Counted from the first letter of the stretch, positions 16,548-25,978 are shown. The stretch is DNA of 64,000 nucleotides from Archaeoglobus neptunius (GCF_016757965.1 NZ_JAEKIW010000001.1:62001-126000), one strand, 5' to 3'. The notes: a model not told the origin generated them from the letters alone. Numbers and translations are program-made.

Positions 16548-17981
16548 TTACTCGTAAACAAGGGCATTTGCCACAAGTTCACTTACACCAGAGAAGCGCA
16601 TGTCAAGTTTCCAGTAGTTTATCAGCTCTCTGAACTGTGCCTTGCAGTTTGAGCATATTGTTGCAATGACCTTTGCTCCTGTCTGTTTGAGCTGCTCAAC
16701 CTTTACCTTGCCGTATGTTTCCATTCTGAATTTCAGGAAATCGTCCTTGGTCATGATTGCGAATCCACTACCACCACCGCAGCAGTAATTCCACTCTCTA
16801 TTGGGATGCATCTCTCTGTAATCCTTACATGCCGCCTGAAGGATTCTCCTCGGCTCCTCATAAATACCTCCCGTTCTACCCCACTTGCATGAGTCGTGGA
16901 AAGTTACGGGCTCAGGATTCTTTTCCTTGTCAAGCTTCAGTCTACCCTCTCTTATAAACTGATCGAGAAGCTCCATCCAGCTTATCACCTTAAATGGCCT
17001 CTCTTCCGGTGGTATCAGATCCTTTGCAAAATGTGCAATGGCATCATATGCGTGTCCACATTCTCCAACCACAAGGTATTCTGGCTCAAGCTTCCTGATG
17101 GTCTCAACATGAGCTTTCATAACTCTTACAAGGTCTTCATCGCTGTAAAACAGTCCGTAATTTACGATGTCGAAAACTCCAGTGTGCTGCGAGTTCAGTG
17201 ACCAATCCTCTCCAACGTAGTTCATAATTTCTACGATTCCCTGAACGGTCTCCGTGAATGCCAGGTAGTCTCCGGCGTTGTTGATGACCAGGTATTTTAC
17301 ACCTTTCTTGTCAACGGGTATGTCCACTTCCACACCTTTTTCGTCTTCGATATCCTCTTTTATAAATTCCAGAATGTCCATGAATGCCTCGTAGGGTATT
17401 TTGGGAGCACTTCCGTATTTGAGCTGGTTCTCCACACCGTTTGCTTTGAGTTCATCTGGTGCGATACCAATGTCAGCAAAAATTTTTCTTATTTCCCTCG
17501 TTATCAGTCCGTTATCCAGACCGAACGGGCACGCAAGGGCACATCTTCTGCATACAGTACATCTGTAGGCTGCTTCAGCCAGGGCGTTGATGTCATCCTC
17601 TGTCGGGTCTTTTGCCCCTATCAGTGGACCGAAAAGCTTGCCAGTAAGGGTAAAATGCTTCTTGTAAATTTTTCTGAACATGTCCGAGCGATAGACTGGA
17701 CTGTAAATCTTCTTCCTTCCACTTCCTATGTATACTGAGCAGGCCTCGGCACAGGTTCCGCACTTTGTGCACGCCTCAAGTGTTAGTTTGTATGGCAGTA
17801 AAAACGGCCAGTTCTGTTTTGACAGCGATTTTCTCATAGCTTCCAGGAATTTTTCTTTTTTAGGCTCATCAGGTCTTAGAATCTCATCTGAAAGCGCTCT
17901 GTAATCATCGAAAACTCTCCTCCATTTGACTACTTCAACGGCCTTTTCGGCTGACTTCTCAACTGCTCTCTCCTCAACCAT
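16548..17981 (-). CDS. DsrK/HdrD-like iron-sulfur electron-transfer protein (copy 1)
   Basis: A 477-residue cytoplasmic Fe-S protein of the HdrD/DsrK group. Two 4Fe-4S sites are seen: CTKCGTCAEACSVY and CTVCRRCALACPFG. One CCG domain follows, with CKWGRTGGIYEEPRRI, YCCGGGSGFA and a complete CSNC. The protein pairs with the downstream-located but upstream-transcribed membrane subunit (17988-18683), 6 nt away, forming a DsrMK-type module that passes electrons between membrane quinone and a cytoplasmic disulfide or thiol acceptor. The GAGGTGATG site precedes its ATG. Its partner acceptor is unknown; it differs from the main DsrK at 51589-53256 by lacking that operon's J, O and P subunits. Confidence 0.85.
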   Translation of the reverse strand: MVEERAVEKSAEKAVEVVKWRRVFDDYRALSDEILRPDEPKKEKFLEAMRKSLSKQNWPFLLPYKLTLEACTKCGTCAEACSVYIGSGRKKIYSPVYRSDMFRKIYKKHFTLTGKLFGPLIGAKDPTEDDINALAEAAYRCTVCRRCALACPFGLDNGLITREIRKIFADIGIAPDELKANGVENQLKYGSAPKIPYEAFMDILEFIKEDIEDEKGVEVDIPVDKKGVKYLVINNAGDYLAFTETVQGIVEIMNYVGEDWSLNSQHTGVFDIVNYGLFYSDEDLVRVMKAHVETIRKLEPEYLVVGECGHAYDAIAHFAKDLIPPEERPFKVISWMELLDQFIREGRLKLDKEKNPEPVTFHDSCKWGRTGGIYEEPRRILQAACKDYREMHPNREWNYCCGGGSGFAIMTKDDFLKFRMETYGKVKVEQLKQTGAKVIATICSNCKAQFRELINYWKLDMRFSGVSELVANALVYE

Positions 17982-17987
17982 AGTTCA

Positions 17988-18683
17988 TCACCTCGGATAT
18001 ATGTGTCTCTCGTCCAGAATCACCTTCTGACCGAAGAGTATTGCAATAGGGTGAATCAGCGTCTTAAACGGCAGATACATCATGTAAATCTGGGCCAGTG
18101 TTATGTGGAGAAGGAACAGCGGATGGGATGGGGGTTCAACGGGGTTGAGGGTGAGGATTCCCTGCACCCATGCCCACATCTGCTCGTGATCAATTATCCC
18201 CGCAATTCTGAGATAGGCACCGAGGGTAAGGGTGGCCATCAGCAGAATCAGTGCAAAATAGTCGGCAAATGTTGAGTCAACCTTGTTCTTTGCCATATCT
18301 ATCCTTCTTATAAAGAAGCCGACAGTTCCTATTGCTGCTGCAATACCCGCTGCTGCTCCCAGATAATACTCGGCGGGCCCAAGGGATGGCACAAAGATAT
18401 ACTTTGCATGGAAGCTAAGGCTGATTATCAATCCAATATGGAAGAGCATTGCAAGAGACCATATGGATATGTCTACCTTTCTCGGTCCGGGGAGTGCAAA
18501 TATTTTCTTTATGATTCCCAATAGTATGTCAAAAGTATTATGTTTTGCTGGAAACAGTGCCCATACCACTGGTCTTGGCATCACGGCCCATTTGACGAAA
18601 TTGTAAACAAGAGCCAGTGTCATCACTCCCAGAGTTATGTACGGCAAAATGTTTGCTATAAACCATGCTAAATCTCCTGCCAT
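17988..18683 (-). CDS. DsrM/NarI-like membrane cytochrome b subunit (copy 1)
   Basis: The 231-residue protein has about five membrane helices and belongs to the respiratory nitrate reductase gamma/DsrM-like family that binds heme b and oxidises or reduces quinone. Histidines suited as heme ligands lie in helices (IWSLAMLFHIGLIISLSFH and HPLFLLHITLAQIYMMY). ATG 18683 was chosen because a GGAGGTG site sits 9 nt ahead; the longer frame would start in the leader. The gene leads a two-gene operon with the DsrK-like partner and is divergent from a second such operon. Confidence 0.8.
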   Translation of the reverse strand: MAGDLAWFIANILPYITLGVMTLALVYNFVKWAVMPRPVVWALFPAKHNTFDILLGIIKKIFALPGPRKVDISIWSLAMLFHIGLIISLSFHAKYIFVPSLGPAEYYLGAAAGIAAAIGTVGFFIRRIDMAKNKVDSTFADYFALILLMATLTLGAYLRIAGIIDHEQMWAWVQGILTLNPVEPPSHPLFLLHITLAQIYMMYLPFKTLIHPIAILFGQKVILDERHIYPR

Positions 18684-19041
18684 GGTTTTTTTCACCTCCG
18701 GATTTTTTTTCGATTGGCCACTTATAAACTTTTCCAAATAAAAGAAATTTCAATATGATAAAAACTGAAAAAACTATTAATTTATTAAAAAAGATTTTAT
18801 TAAGCACATTCTAATTTTGAAATTTCATCATTCTTTTGTTTATAACAGCGTTATTAATTTAATTTAAAAGAAATATCACATAGTTTTTTAAATTCTGGTT
18901 TTGGTTTGAATTTTCAGATATGTGCACTACCTTTTTTATAAAAAATAAAAATCCAATTTTTTTCTATAATTATTAAAGTTTCAGGAAAATTTTAAATAAT
19001 TCATAAGACAAAGTTTAATTGATGATAAGGAGGTGGGTGGT
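18684..19041. promoter_or_regulatory. AT-rich divergent promoter region between two DsrMK-like operons
   Basis: This 358-bp stretch has no gene. For the leftward operon a TATA-like CTTATAAAC lies at 18721-18729. For the rightward operon ATTTTAAATAA lies at about 18988-18998, followed by GGAGGTG at 19029-19035. The middle is strongly AT-rich with a short inverted repeat ATAAC-AGC-GTTAT near 18842-18854 that could be a regulator site. Confidence 0.6.
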
Positions 19042-19980
19042 ATGATCTGGTTGCAGATATTGGCGTATGCTGGTATAGGCGTATTTGTATTGGTCACACT
19101 TTTGAAATTCGTAAGGTACTCAACGATGCCACTTCACTTGAGATGGGAATTGTATCCCGTCCCGCACGAAAAATACAGGGCGGAACATGGGGGAAGCTAC
19201 TACGAGGAGCCAGAATGGTGGAAAAAGCCCATTGAAACGACCTTCCTGGGAGAGCTAAAGGAGATGCTGATGGAGATGCTGTTCATCAAAAGGGAGTTTG
19301 AGCACAACAGGTCGCTTTGGTACTTCTCGTTTCCGTTTCATGCGGGAATCTATCTGATGCTTTTCTGGTTCTTCCTGATATTCGCATCTGCAATAAGCTA
19401 TGTTGCAGGGCTGGGAAATATTGAAAATCTGGCGATGGGTCTGGCAAAAGTAGTCGGAATTGCTGGTATGATTCTGCTGACGGTTGGTTGTGCGGGGTTA
19501 TTTGTCAGGAGAATTTCTGATAGAAAACTCAGAACCTACAGTTCAGCTTCGGATTACTTCAATCTTCTGTTTATCCTTTCGGTAGTCCTTACAGGGTTCT
19601 ATGCCTGGAGGGTGGATCCGAACTTCAGTATTGCAAAAACTTTTGCAGCATCGTTGGTCACGTTTACTCCCCTGAATACAGAATTGCCTGCTGCGGTTAC
19701 GTTACATACTGCTCTTCTGTCCGTCCTCGTTGCCTATATCCCGACCACAAAAATGTCACACTACGTTGCCAAATACTTCACGTACCATCAAATTCTGTGG
19801 GAGGATCACCCGAACATAGGAATGTCTCCTCTCAGAGAAAAGATAAAAGAGGTACTCAGTTATAAGGTAAAGTGGTCAGCTCCACATATAAGGGAGGACT
19901 TAACCTGGGCAGAGGAAGCAACAACGATCGAGCCTATATTGCAGATAAAGGCTATAGAAGAAAGGAGGAGGAAGAGATAA
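19042..19980 (+). CDS. DsrM/NarI-like membrane cytochrome b subunit (copy 2)
   Basis: The 312-residue protein has an N-terminal helix (WLQILAYAGIGVFVLVTLL), a hydrophilic loop, then four or five further helices with histidines placed for heme b (for example WYFSFPFHAGIYLMLFWFF and VTLHTALLSVLVAYIP). The C-terminal 60 residues are soluble. It is a larger relative of the divergent copy 1. ATG 19042 follows AGGAGGTG by 6 nt. Its DsrK-like partner starts 14 nt downstream, so the pair forms a second two-subunit quinone-linked module. Confidence 0.82.
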   Translation: MIWLQILAYAGIGVFVLVTLLKFVRYSTMPLHLRWELYPVPHEKYRAEHGGSYYEEPEWWKKPIETTFLGELKEMLMEMLFIKREFEHNRSLWYFSFPFHAGIYLMLFWFFLIFASAISYVAGLGNIENLAMGLAKVVGIAGMILLTVGCAGLFVRRISDRKLRTYSSASDYFNLLFILSVVLTGFYAWRVDPNFSIAKTFAASLVTFTPLNTELPAAVTLHTALLSVLVAYIPTTKMSHYVAKYFTYHQILWEDHPNIGMSPLREKIKEVLSYKVKWSAPHIREDLTWAEEATTIEPILQIKAIEERRRKR

Positions 19981-19994
19981 CGAGGTACAGGCTG

Positions 19995-21572
19995 ATGGTC
20001 GACTATATTTTTAATTTTATCTCATTCGAAGACTTTTCAGAAATTGACAAACAATTGGTAAGAATAAGACAGAACGAGCTATCGCACCTGCCCTTCTCTG
20101 GGGAACCGGACCTGACCGAGCCAAACCCGGAGTGGGGCGAAAAATACGTAACGGAGCTTGACGGCTACATAGCCATAGATGTGCCGTGGAAACCACAGAC
20201 GAAAGAGGAAGAGGAAGAACTGGTAAACAAGTTTCTATCGGGTTTGAGAAAGCTGCTCGACAAGGAGAGCAATTGGACATTTCTGCAGCCATTGCTCCTG
20301 TCTCTTGAATACTGTGCTCGCTGTCAGACCTGCAGTGAGGCATGTCCGATTTACATTGCCAGCGGAAGAAAGGAGATATACAATCCAAATTTTAGATCGG
20401 AGATCCTGAGGAAAATAATTAAGGAGACGAAGGGTGGTAAGAAGAGGTCAAAGAAAGTCAATGCAAAAACAATAACCAGACTGGCAGAGCTCTCATACAG
20501 ATGCACGATCTGCAGAAGGTGCACACAGACATGCCCCATAGGTGTTGATAACGGACTGATAACCAGAGAGATAAGGAAGCTCTTCAGTCAGGAGCTGGGC
20601 ATAGCCCCCACCGCTCTGCACAAATCCGGTACAGTTCAGCATCTGGAAAAGGGCTCATCCACAGGTCTGACGCCTGAGGGATTTTCTGACATAATCGAGT
20701 TCATTGAGGAGGACATCGAGGAAAGAACTGGAAAGAAGATTAAGATACCTGTTGACGAGAAGGGGGCGGATATACTGTTAATCCACAACGCTGGAGAGTA
20801 TCTTAGCTGGCCTGAAAATGTGGCCGCCTTTGCAATAATCTTCGAAGAAGCTGGGCTTGACTGGACACTGAGCAGTGATATGGTTGGGTATGATGCGGTT
20901 AACTATGGTGTGTGGTACGATGATGTGCAGCTTTCCAGAATAGCGTTAAAACATGCAGAGATCGCCCACAAGCTTGATGTCAACAGGATTGTGGTTGGAG
21001 AGTGCGGACATGCACATAAGGCTATCACGGTTATAGCAGACAGGATCTTTGTCGATGAGTACAACATCCCAAGAGAAAGCTGTTTGCCATTGTTGTGGGA
21101 TATAGTGAGGAAGAAGAAACTCAATCTTGACCCCGAGAAGAACAATTTCCCTGTCACGCTGCATGATCCATGCAACGTTGTAAGGCTGATGGGTATAGTA
21201 GAACCTCAGCGCAGAATACTCAACGAAATATGTCCTCAGTTCAGAGAAATGCACCCCAATGGTGTGTACAACTACTGCTGCGGTGGTGGTAGTGGTTTTG
21301 CCATAATGAACTCGATGAACTTCCCGGAGTTCAGGGCCAAGGTTGCCAGCAGGATGAAACTAAAGCAGATTCTCGATGCCTTCCAGGATCACATTGAGCC
21401 GGACGTACAGAAATATGTCTGCGCACCATGCAGTAACTGCAAGGGAGCGATCAGAGATATTTTAACCCATTACAACGTCACGGAGAAGTGCGGAATTTAC
21501 TACGGTGGGCTTGTGGAGCTTATTGTGAATGCGATGGTGGATGTCGAGGAACCATTCGTAGAAATGTACTGA
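19995..21572 (+). CDS. DsrK/HdrD-like iron-sulfur electron-transfer protein (copy 2)
   Basis: A 525-residue Fe-S protein with 4Fe-4S motifs CARCQTCSEACPIY and CTICRRCTQTCPIG and one CCG domain (LHDPCNVVRLMGIVEPQRRI, YCCGGGSGFAIM, APCSNCKGAI). Both cysteines of the final CxxC are present. Compared with copy 1 it has an acidic N-terminal extension of about 60 residues. ATG 19995 was chosen because a GAGGT site lies just ahead and the frame upstream overlaps the DsrM-like gene. T-rich DNA follows the stop and may act as terminator. Confidence 0.85.
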   Translation: MVDYIFNFISFEDFSEIDKQLVRIRQNELSHLPFSGEPDLTEPNPEWGEKYVTELDGYIAIDVPWKPQTKEEEEELVNKFLSGLRKLLDKESNWTFLQPLLLSLEYCARCQTCSEACPIYIASGRKEIYNPNFRSEILRKIIKETKGGKKRSKKVNAKTITRLAELSYRCTICRRCTQTCPIGVDNGLITREIRKLFSQELGIAPTALHKSGTVQHLEKGSSTGLTPEGFSDIIEFIEEDIEERTGKKIKIPVDEKGADILLIHNAGEYLSWPENVAAFAIIFEEAGLDWTLSSDMVGYDAVNYGVWYDDVQLSRIALKHAEIAHKLDVNRIVVGECGHAHKAITVIADRIFVDEYNIPRESCLPLLWDIVRKKKLNLDPEKNNFPVTLHDPCNVVRLMGIVEPQRRILNEICPQFREMHPNGVYNYCCGGGSGFAIMNSMNFPEFRAKVASRMKLKQILDAFQDHIEPDVQKYVCAPCSNCKGAIRDILTHYNVTEKCGIYYGGLVELIVNAMVDVEEPFVEMY

Positions 21573-21800
21573 ATTTTTTATTAATTTTGTTTATCTTTTC
21601 TCAAACACTAGGATATTGTTTTCAGGGTTTTTTATGTGCCGTTCTTTTTGAGGTACAGTCCAGTTATCCTGCCTCTCTCTTTAAAATGATATGAATAGTG
21701 CTCGGATGGGATAGTACTAAAATTATACTGGGATAGAGCAATGTGATACTTCGGGATCCAATCAAAAACTAAAAATAATCTCCTGCTAACATATACATAG

Positions 21801-22214
21801 GTGATCGGTATCAGCTGGCAGATACTTCTTGCGGTCGTGAGTGTAATTGCCGGATTTGTGGTGACAGACAAGTTTCTCGAGAGGAAGGGATTCAGAGTAA
21901 AGAAGAGAGGTGTACATGTAACCCTGGAAAATCTGGCCAGGCATCTTGCTGAGAGATACCTGGTAAAGGTAGCTGTGATCACTGAAGACTTGCATGAGGT
22001 TGTGGATGTTGATGAATATGAGGTTGATGAGATGAGAACAGCTCTTGAGGTATCGAGAAGTGACGAAATACTTCTGATTGCCGGTAGTGATTACAGGTAT
22101 GCGGTAAAAAGGGGGAACGCTTTTGTATATGTCCACGGTAAGTTTATCTCTCTTGAGGATTTTTCCAAACTATGGTTGACCGTACAGAATGCCTTTGAGG
22201 GGGTGAAAAGTTGA
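21801..22214 (+). CDS. Membrane-anchored protein of unknown function
   Basis: The 137-residue product has an N-terminal membrane helix (WQILLAVVSVIAGFVV) and a cytoplasmic-type mixed domain of about 110 residues with no recognisable motif. The start is GTG 21801, about 30 nt after an AT-rich CTAAAAATAA element. Its stop overlaps the start of the next gene (TTGA), so the two membrane proteins are translationally coupled and probably work together. Confidence 0.6.
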   Translation: MIGISWQILLAVVSVIAGFVVTDKFLERKGFRVKKRGVHVTLENLARHLAERYLVKVAVITEDLHEVVDVDEYEVDEMRTALEVSRSDEILLIAGSDYRYAVKRGNAFVYVHGKFISLEDFSKLWLTVQNAFEGVKS

Positions 22215-22900
22215 TCGTAATATTGCTGGCTTTAATCTCTGCAACCACAGCAGTGCAGGGTGATGTGGTCAATCTCACCCTTGACCAGCCTGCAGAGGTT
22301 GTAATGGATGATTGCATGTATATTGAGGAAACTCTAACCAGCCATGAAAATCTGTCGGCTGGAGACTACGGGATAAAGATAACACATTCGTGCCTCGGAA
22401 CTTACTATATTTCTGTAAAGGAGAAAGGTGGGAGGGAACAGCAGATAGCTCTTAAGGTTGAGGAGGATCCAAATCCAAGGGAGTCCCTCAAATCCTTGGA
22501 TGCGGAGATCATGAATCTTAAAAAGGAGATCTCGGGTCTGGATAATAAGCTCAGCTACTATAAAAGTCTTGTCGAAACTCTCAACAGCATCAATATGGAA
22601 CTTTATGATAGAATAAAGGGGTATGTGGGAGAGAATAAGCGTCTTGAAAGTGAACTGGCGAAATACAAGATGCTGTCAGAGAACTGCACCAGAGTTGTAA
22701 CTAGCCTCGAGAGCCTGATGAAGTCAAAGAACGAAACAATAGCGCATCTTGAGCAGGAGAATGCAAAGCTTGAGGGAAAGGTAAAAAACCTGACCCGAAA
22801 TTTGACTGTTATGGAGTCCTACACTGACCTGTTCAGAACCATGTTTACCGTAACGCTTGCATTCCTCGTGGGAGCGTTGTTTGCAATATTCAGGAGGTGA
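22211..22900 (+). CDS. Exported coiled-coil protein with C-terminal membrane anchor
   Basis: The 229-residue product begins with a signal sequence (VILLALISATTAVQG). A short beta-rich domain of about 70 residues follows (with a Cys pair at DDCMYIEE and HSCLGTYY), then a long coiled coil (about residues 90-200, for example AEIMNLKKEISGLDNKL) and a C-terminal helix (MFTVTLAFLVGALFAIF). The topology suggests an outside-facing stalk protein. The start is TTG 22211 with a strong GGGGGTGAA site. The stop lies directly before the GPN-type GTPase gene, whose ribosome site is inside this gene's end. No family name is recognised. Confidence 0.65.
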   Translation: MIVILLALISATTAVQGDVVNLTLDQPAEVVMDDCMYIEETLTSHENLSAGDYGIKITHSCLGTYYISVKEKGGREQQIALKVEEDPNPRESLKSLDAEIMNLKKEISGLDNKLSYYKSLVETLNSINMELYDRIKGYVGENKRLESELAKYKMLSENCTRVVTSLESLMKSKNETIAHLEQENAKLEGKVKNLTRNLTVMESYTDLFRTMFTVTLAFLVGALFAIFRR

Positions 22901-22902
22901 GC

Positions 22903-23604
22903 ATGGAGATCTTTGTTATAGGTAGCGCAGGTAGTGGAAAGAGCACGTTTGTTAGATGCTTTTCTGATTTTCTCACAGAAAAAGGGTACGATGTCAGGTG
23001 TGTCAATATTGATCCGGCGAGCGAGGCAATTTATACCGCAAGTGCTGACATCAGGAAATACATCAGAACTGAGGAGGTTATGAGAGAATATGGTCTTGGC
23101 ATAAACGGTGCCCTGCTCAAGTCCATTGAGCTCGGGGTGAGGTTTGCCGGCAGCCTTAAGGTGAAAGGTGACTATGTTCTTTACGACACTCCGGGACAGA
23201 TGGAGCTTTTTCTTTATTCTGCCGAGGGTAGAGAATTCGTTGAGAAACTTTCTGGAAGATTCAGTGCGGCAGTATTTCTCATGGACATAACGCTTCTTGG
23301 AGATGCAGAAAGCCTGATATCTGCAATTCTTCAGAATGTAATAGTTTCCCTTCGCCTGTCACTGCCAACGATTACAGCCTTTACCAAAGTAGATATCAGA
23401 GATGTTGACGTGGAGGGCCTGATTGAGGATGTGTACTCAAAAGAGGGTGTGCTTGCAGAGCTACTCGAGAAGGTTGTTGGGTTTGTAGAGTACACAACCA
23501 TACCCTATCGACCCATTAAAATCTCAAATATTAAAAAAACAGGATACGAAGACCTTTTCTCAGCCCTGAATGAATTGTTCTGCTCTTGCGGCGATATCAG
23601 CTAG
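22903..23604 (+). CDS. GPN-loop GTPase (XAB1/Npa3 family) with an altered GPN motif
   Basis: The 233-residue protein has G1 GSAGSGKST at the N terminus, an NIDPASE segment, DTPGQMELF (G3) and TKVD (G4), all typical of archaeal/eukaryotic GPN GTPases, which form dimers and assist assembly of RNA polymerase and other complexes. The loop that gives the family its name reads G-I-N (YGLGINGALLKS) instead of G-P-N, confirmed at codon level (GGC ATA AAC). ATG 22903 follows AGGAGGTGA with good spacing. The gene ends back-to-back with the convergent rpl11 gene. Confidence 0.88.
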   Translation: MEIFVIGSAGSGKSTFVRCFSDFLTEKGYDVRCVNIDPASEAIYTASADIRKYIRTEEVMREYGLGINGALLKSIELGVRFAGSLKVKGDYVLYDTPGQMELFLYSAEGREFVEKLSGRFSAAVFLMDITLLGDAESLISAILQNVIVSLRLSLPTITAFTKVDIRDVDVEGLIEDVYSKEGVLAELLEKVVGFVEYTTIPYRPIKISNIKKTGYEDLFSALNELFCSCGDIS

Positions 23605-24078
23605 CTACTCTTCAGGAATCTCGATCTTTCCCTCTTCAATCTCCTTCGTTATCTCCTTTGGAGTCTTGCCTTCAACGGTTATCCCCATTGAGTTGCATGT
23701 TCCCAGGACCTCTTTTACGACCTCCTTGAGTGTGTAGGAGAGCGATTCTTCCTTCTTGATCCTCGCTATTTTTATAAGCTGTTCCATTGTTAAGTCTCCA
23801 ACGAACTCTCTGCCAGGATTTGTGGCCCCCTTCTCGATCCCCAGCTCCCTTTTTACAAGAGCCGAGACCGGCGGAATACCAACCTCTATGTCAAAGGACC
23901 TGTCGTCGTGGACAATTATTTTCACTGGAACGTTGAGCCCCTCATAATCTTTCGTGGCCTCATTTATCCTGTCTACTACCTGCTTAACGTTAAGTCCGAG
24001 AGGACCAATAGCCGGACCCAGGGGTGGGCCCGGAGAAGCCTGACCTCCCGGTACCAGAACCTCAACCACCTGCACCAT
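23605..24078 (-). CDS. rpl11: Large ribosomal subunit protein L11 (uL11)
   Basis: The 157-residue protein has the L11 hallmark [20 protein letters not shown] near its N terminus, followed by the RNA-binding C-terminal domain ([17 protein letters not shown] and [16 protein letters not shown]). It forms the GTPase-associated centre with 23S rRNA. It is last in the secE-spt5-rpl11 operon, 3 nt after spt5, the usual archaeal order. An acidic archaeal tail ([11 protein letters not shown]) is present. Confidence 0.97.
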   Translation of the reverse strand: MVQVVEVLVPGGQASPGPPLGPAIGPLGLNVKQVVDRINEATKDYEGLNVPVKIIVHDDRSFDIEVGIPPVSALVKRELGIEKGATNPGREFVGDLTMEQLIKIARIKKEESLSYTLKEVVKEVLGTCNSMGITVEGKTPKEITKEIEEGKIEIPEE

Positions 24079-24081
24079 TTA

Positions 24082-24534
24082 TTACACCTCCTCTTTTTTG
24101 TCTATCACTCTAACATGGTCTGCCTTGACCGTTACCGGAATCGGCACGACAGCCTCAAGAAGTTCAACCGTTATTTCATTTTTTGCCTCATCAACTCTCT
24201 TGACTATTGCGAGCTCGCCCTTGAATGGACCTGATATGACTTCAACAGTGTCACCCTCCCTTATCTGCTCTGCCGCTTTCTTGGGTGTCAGGAAGTGCTC
24301 TATTTCCTCAAATTTGACCTCACCCTTCACCACACCCTTGACATGTGGCAGACCCCGTATGGCTTTCAGCAGATCGTCAGGATTCTCAACTTCTACTATA
24401 ATGTACCCTTTAAGCTCTTTCGGGGCGAGAATTGAGTAAACGGCAAGGTTGTGCTTTTTTGCCGCTATTTCCATCAAATTTGCGACCACCCTTTCCTGAT
24501 TCGCTGTAGTTTTAACCGCGAAATATCTGCTCAT
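24082..24534 (-). CDS. spt5: Transcription elongation factor Spt5 (NusG)
   Basis: The 150-residue protein contains an NGN domain (about 1-85, with YFAVKTTANQERVVANLM and ELKGYIIVE) and a C-terminal KOW domain (IREGDTVEVISGPFKGELAI). Together with Spt4 it binds RNA polymerase and increases processivity. The start overlaps the secE stop by 4 bp (ATGA), in the conserved secE-spt5-rpl11 cluster. Confidence 0.95.
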   Translation of the reverse strand: MSRYFAVKTTANQERVVANLMEIAAKKHNLAVYSILAPKELKGYIIVEVENPDDLLKAIRGLPHVKGVVKGEVKFEEIEHFLTPKKAAEQIREGDTVEVISGPFKGELAIVKRVDEAKNEITVELLEAVVPIPVTVKADHVRVIDKKEEV

Positions 24535-24716
24535 TTCAGGGCACCCGGAAGAATCTCCATAAGAATATATATCGCAAACCCGATAAATCCAACTATAATC
24601 ATCACTACTATGGCTACCTTTGCCGTTGTTGAGAATTCCTCCCAGTCTGGCTTTCTTGCCATTTTCAGTACGTTATAGTACTCCCTGAGTTTATTCTGAA
24701 TTTCACTAGACTGCAT
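24531..24716 (-). CDS. secE: Protein translocase subunit SecE (Sec61-gamma)
   Basis: The 61-residue protein has an amphipathic N-terminal helix (NKLREYYNVLKMARKPDWEE) and one membrane helix (VAIVVMIIVGFIGFAIYIL), exactly the SecE/Sec61-gamma plan. It clamps SecY in the translocon. A TATA-like CTTAAAAAA on the minus strand lies about 28 nt before the ATG, overlapping the ftsZ stop, so this three-gene operon has its own promoter and a nearly leaderless mRNA. Confidence 0.93.
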   Translation of the reverse strand: MQSSEIQNKLREYYNVLKMARKPDWEEFSTTAKVAIVVMIIVGFIGFAIYILMEILPGALK

Positions 24717-24748
24717 GAATCTACTCTTTATAGGTCGGTTTTTTAAGC

Positions 24749-25849
24749 TTATCTCACAAAGTCAATACCGTATTTCCTCGTCACGGGATAGCCTTTTCGC
24801 CCCAGAATCTGCGGACTTTTAACTCCTGTGACTATAATCAGCGTCCTCATCGTATTCTCTAGTTCTGGGTCTATCATTGCACCCCAGATTATCCTGGCAT
24901 CTGGATCGACCTTGCTGTATATCTCTTCAATCACGCTTTCCGCTTCTTCGATGGTCATATCCGGCCCTCCGGTAACGTTGACTAAAGCCGCCTTTGCCCC
25001 AGAGATGTCGACATCCAGAAGTGGACTCTTAAGCGCTTTTCTAACGGACTCAGCAGCCTTGTCCTCTCCGCTGGCTTCACCAAGACCGATCATCGCAACT
25101 CCACCCTTTTCCATAACTGTCCTGACATCTGCGAAGTCGAGATTGATGAGTGCCGGTTTGGTTATCAGCTCAGTTATGCCTTTCACAGCCCTCATGAGGA
25201 TTTCATCCGCAACCTTGAAGGCAAGCTGCATTGGATAGTTTGGGACAACCTCAAGCAATCTGTCGTTGGGTATGACAATGACGGTATCGGCCACCTCCCG
25301 CAATCTTTCAAGTCCTGCCTCAGCATTCGCCCTTCTTATTGCACCCTCAGCCGAAAAAGGAAATGTGACCACGGCGATGGTCAGTGCTCCCGCTTCCTGA
25401 GCAGCCTCGGCGACAACAGGAGCTGCCCCCGTTCCGGTCCCGCCACCGAGACCGCATGTTACAAAAACCATATCCGAGCCTTCGACAAGCTTTTTGATTT
25501 CATCCTCGCTCTCTCTCGCAGCCTCCTCACCAACCTGAGGAAGACTCCCTGCCCCAAGACCCCTCGTCCTCCTTTTTCCAATCAGGATCCTCTTGTTGGC
25601 TTTGGTGTAGTAAAGGTGCTGAACGTCTGTATTCAAAGCAATCATCTCAGCACCTTCAATTCCCTCCTCGTACATCCTCGTAATGGTGTTGCAACCAGCA
25701 CCGCCCACTCCAATTACTTTGATAATGGTTCTCAGTTCGTGCAGTGTTTGCAGTATTTCATCTTCAACATCTTCAACTCCTCTACCTTCAATTCTCTCTT
25801 TCTTCTCCCTCTCAGCTCTCGCAAGAGCTTCTTCCACGATGGATTTCAT
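24749..25849 (-). CDS. ftsZ: Cell division GTPase FtsZ
   Basis: The 366-residue protein forms the Z-ring. It has an archaeal N-terminal extension of about 35 acidic/basic residues, [17 protein letters not shown], the tubulin signature [14 protein letters not shown]-type spacing with [18 protein letters not shown], and [11 protein letters not shown] (T7-loop region). ATG 25849 is preceded by GGGGGATG; the longer frame starting at 25873 lies in the leader. A TATA box TTTTATATAC at about 25890-25899 places transcription start near 25870. A C-terminal KYGIDFV tail replaces the bacterial FtsA/ZipA-binding peptide. Confidence 0.96.
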   Translation of the reverse strand: MKSIVEEALARAEREKKERIEGRGVEDVEDEILQTLHELRTIIKVIGVGGAGCNTITRMYEEGIEGAEMIALNTDVQHLYYTKANKRILIGKRRTRGLGAGSLPQVGEEAARESEDEIKKLVEGSDMVFVTCGLGGGTGTGAAPVVAEAAQEAGALTIAVVTFPFSAEGAIRRANAEAGLERLREVADTVIVIPNDRLLEVVPNYPMQLAFKVADEILMRAVKGITELITKPALINLDFADVRTVMEKGGVAMIGLGEASGEDKAAESVRKALKSPLLDVDISGAKAALVNVTGGPDMTIEEAESVIEEIYSKVDPDARIIWGAMIDPELENTMRTLIIVTGVKSPQILGRKGYPVTRKYGIDFVR

Positions 25850-25889
25850 GAGCATCCCCCAATACTTTTTCAATTATCAATGCAAGATA

Positions 25890-25899
25890 GTATATAAAA
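25890..25899 (-). promoter_or_regulatory. TATA box of ftsZ
   Basis: On the minus strand the sequence reads ATTTTATATA, about 41 nt before the ftsZ ATG. The expected transcription start near 25870 leaves a leader of about 20 nt holding the GGGGGA ribosome site. Confidence 0.65.
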
Positions 25900-25978
25900 T
25901 CTTTGTTCACTTTCGCCCTTTCTCCATTTCCTTTGATTCAATTGCAGCCATCACCCTTATAATTCACCGGGAGAACAA

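Noticed and set aside
23983-23994. CTTAACGTTAAG, a copy of the TTAACGTTAA palindrome inside rpl11
   Set aside because: It lies in coding DNA for the L11 LNVK segment, lacks the flanking GG and has no promoter nearby, so chance is the best explanation.
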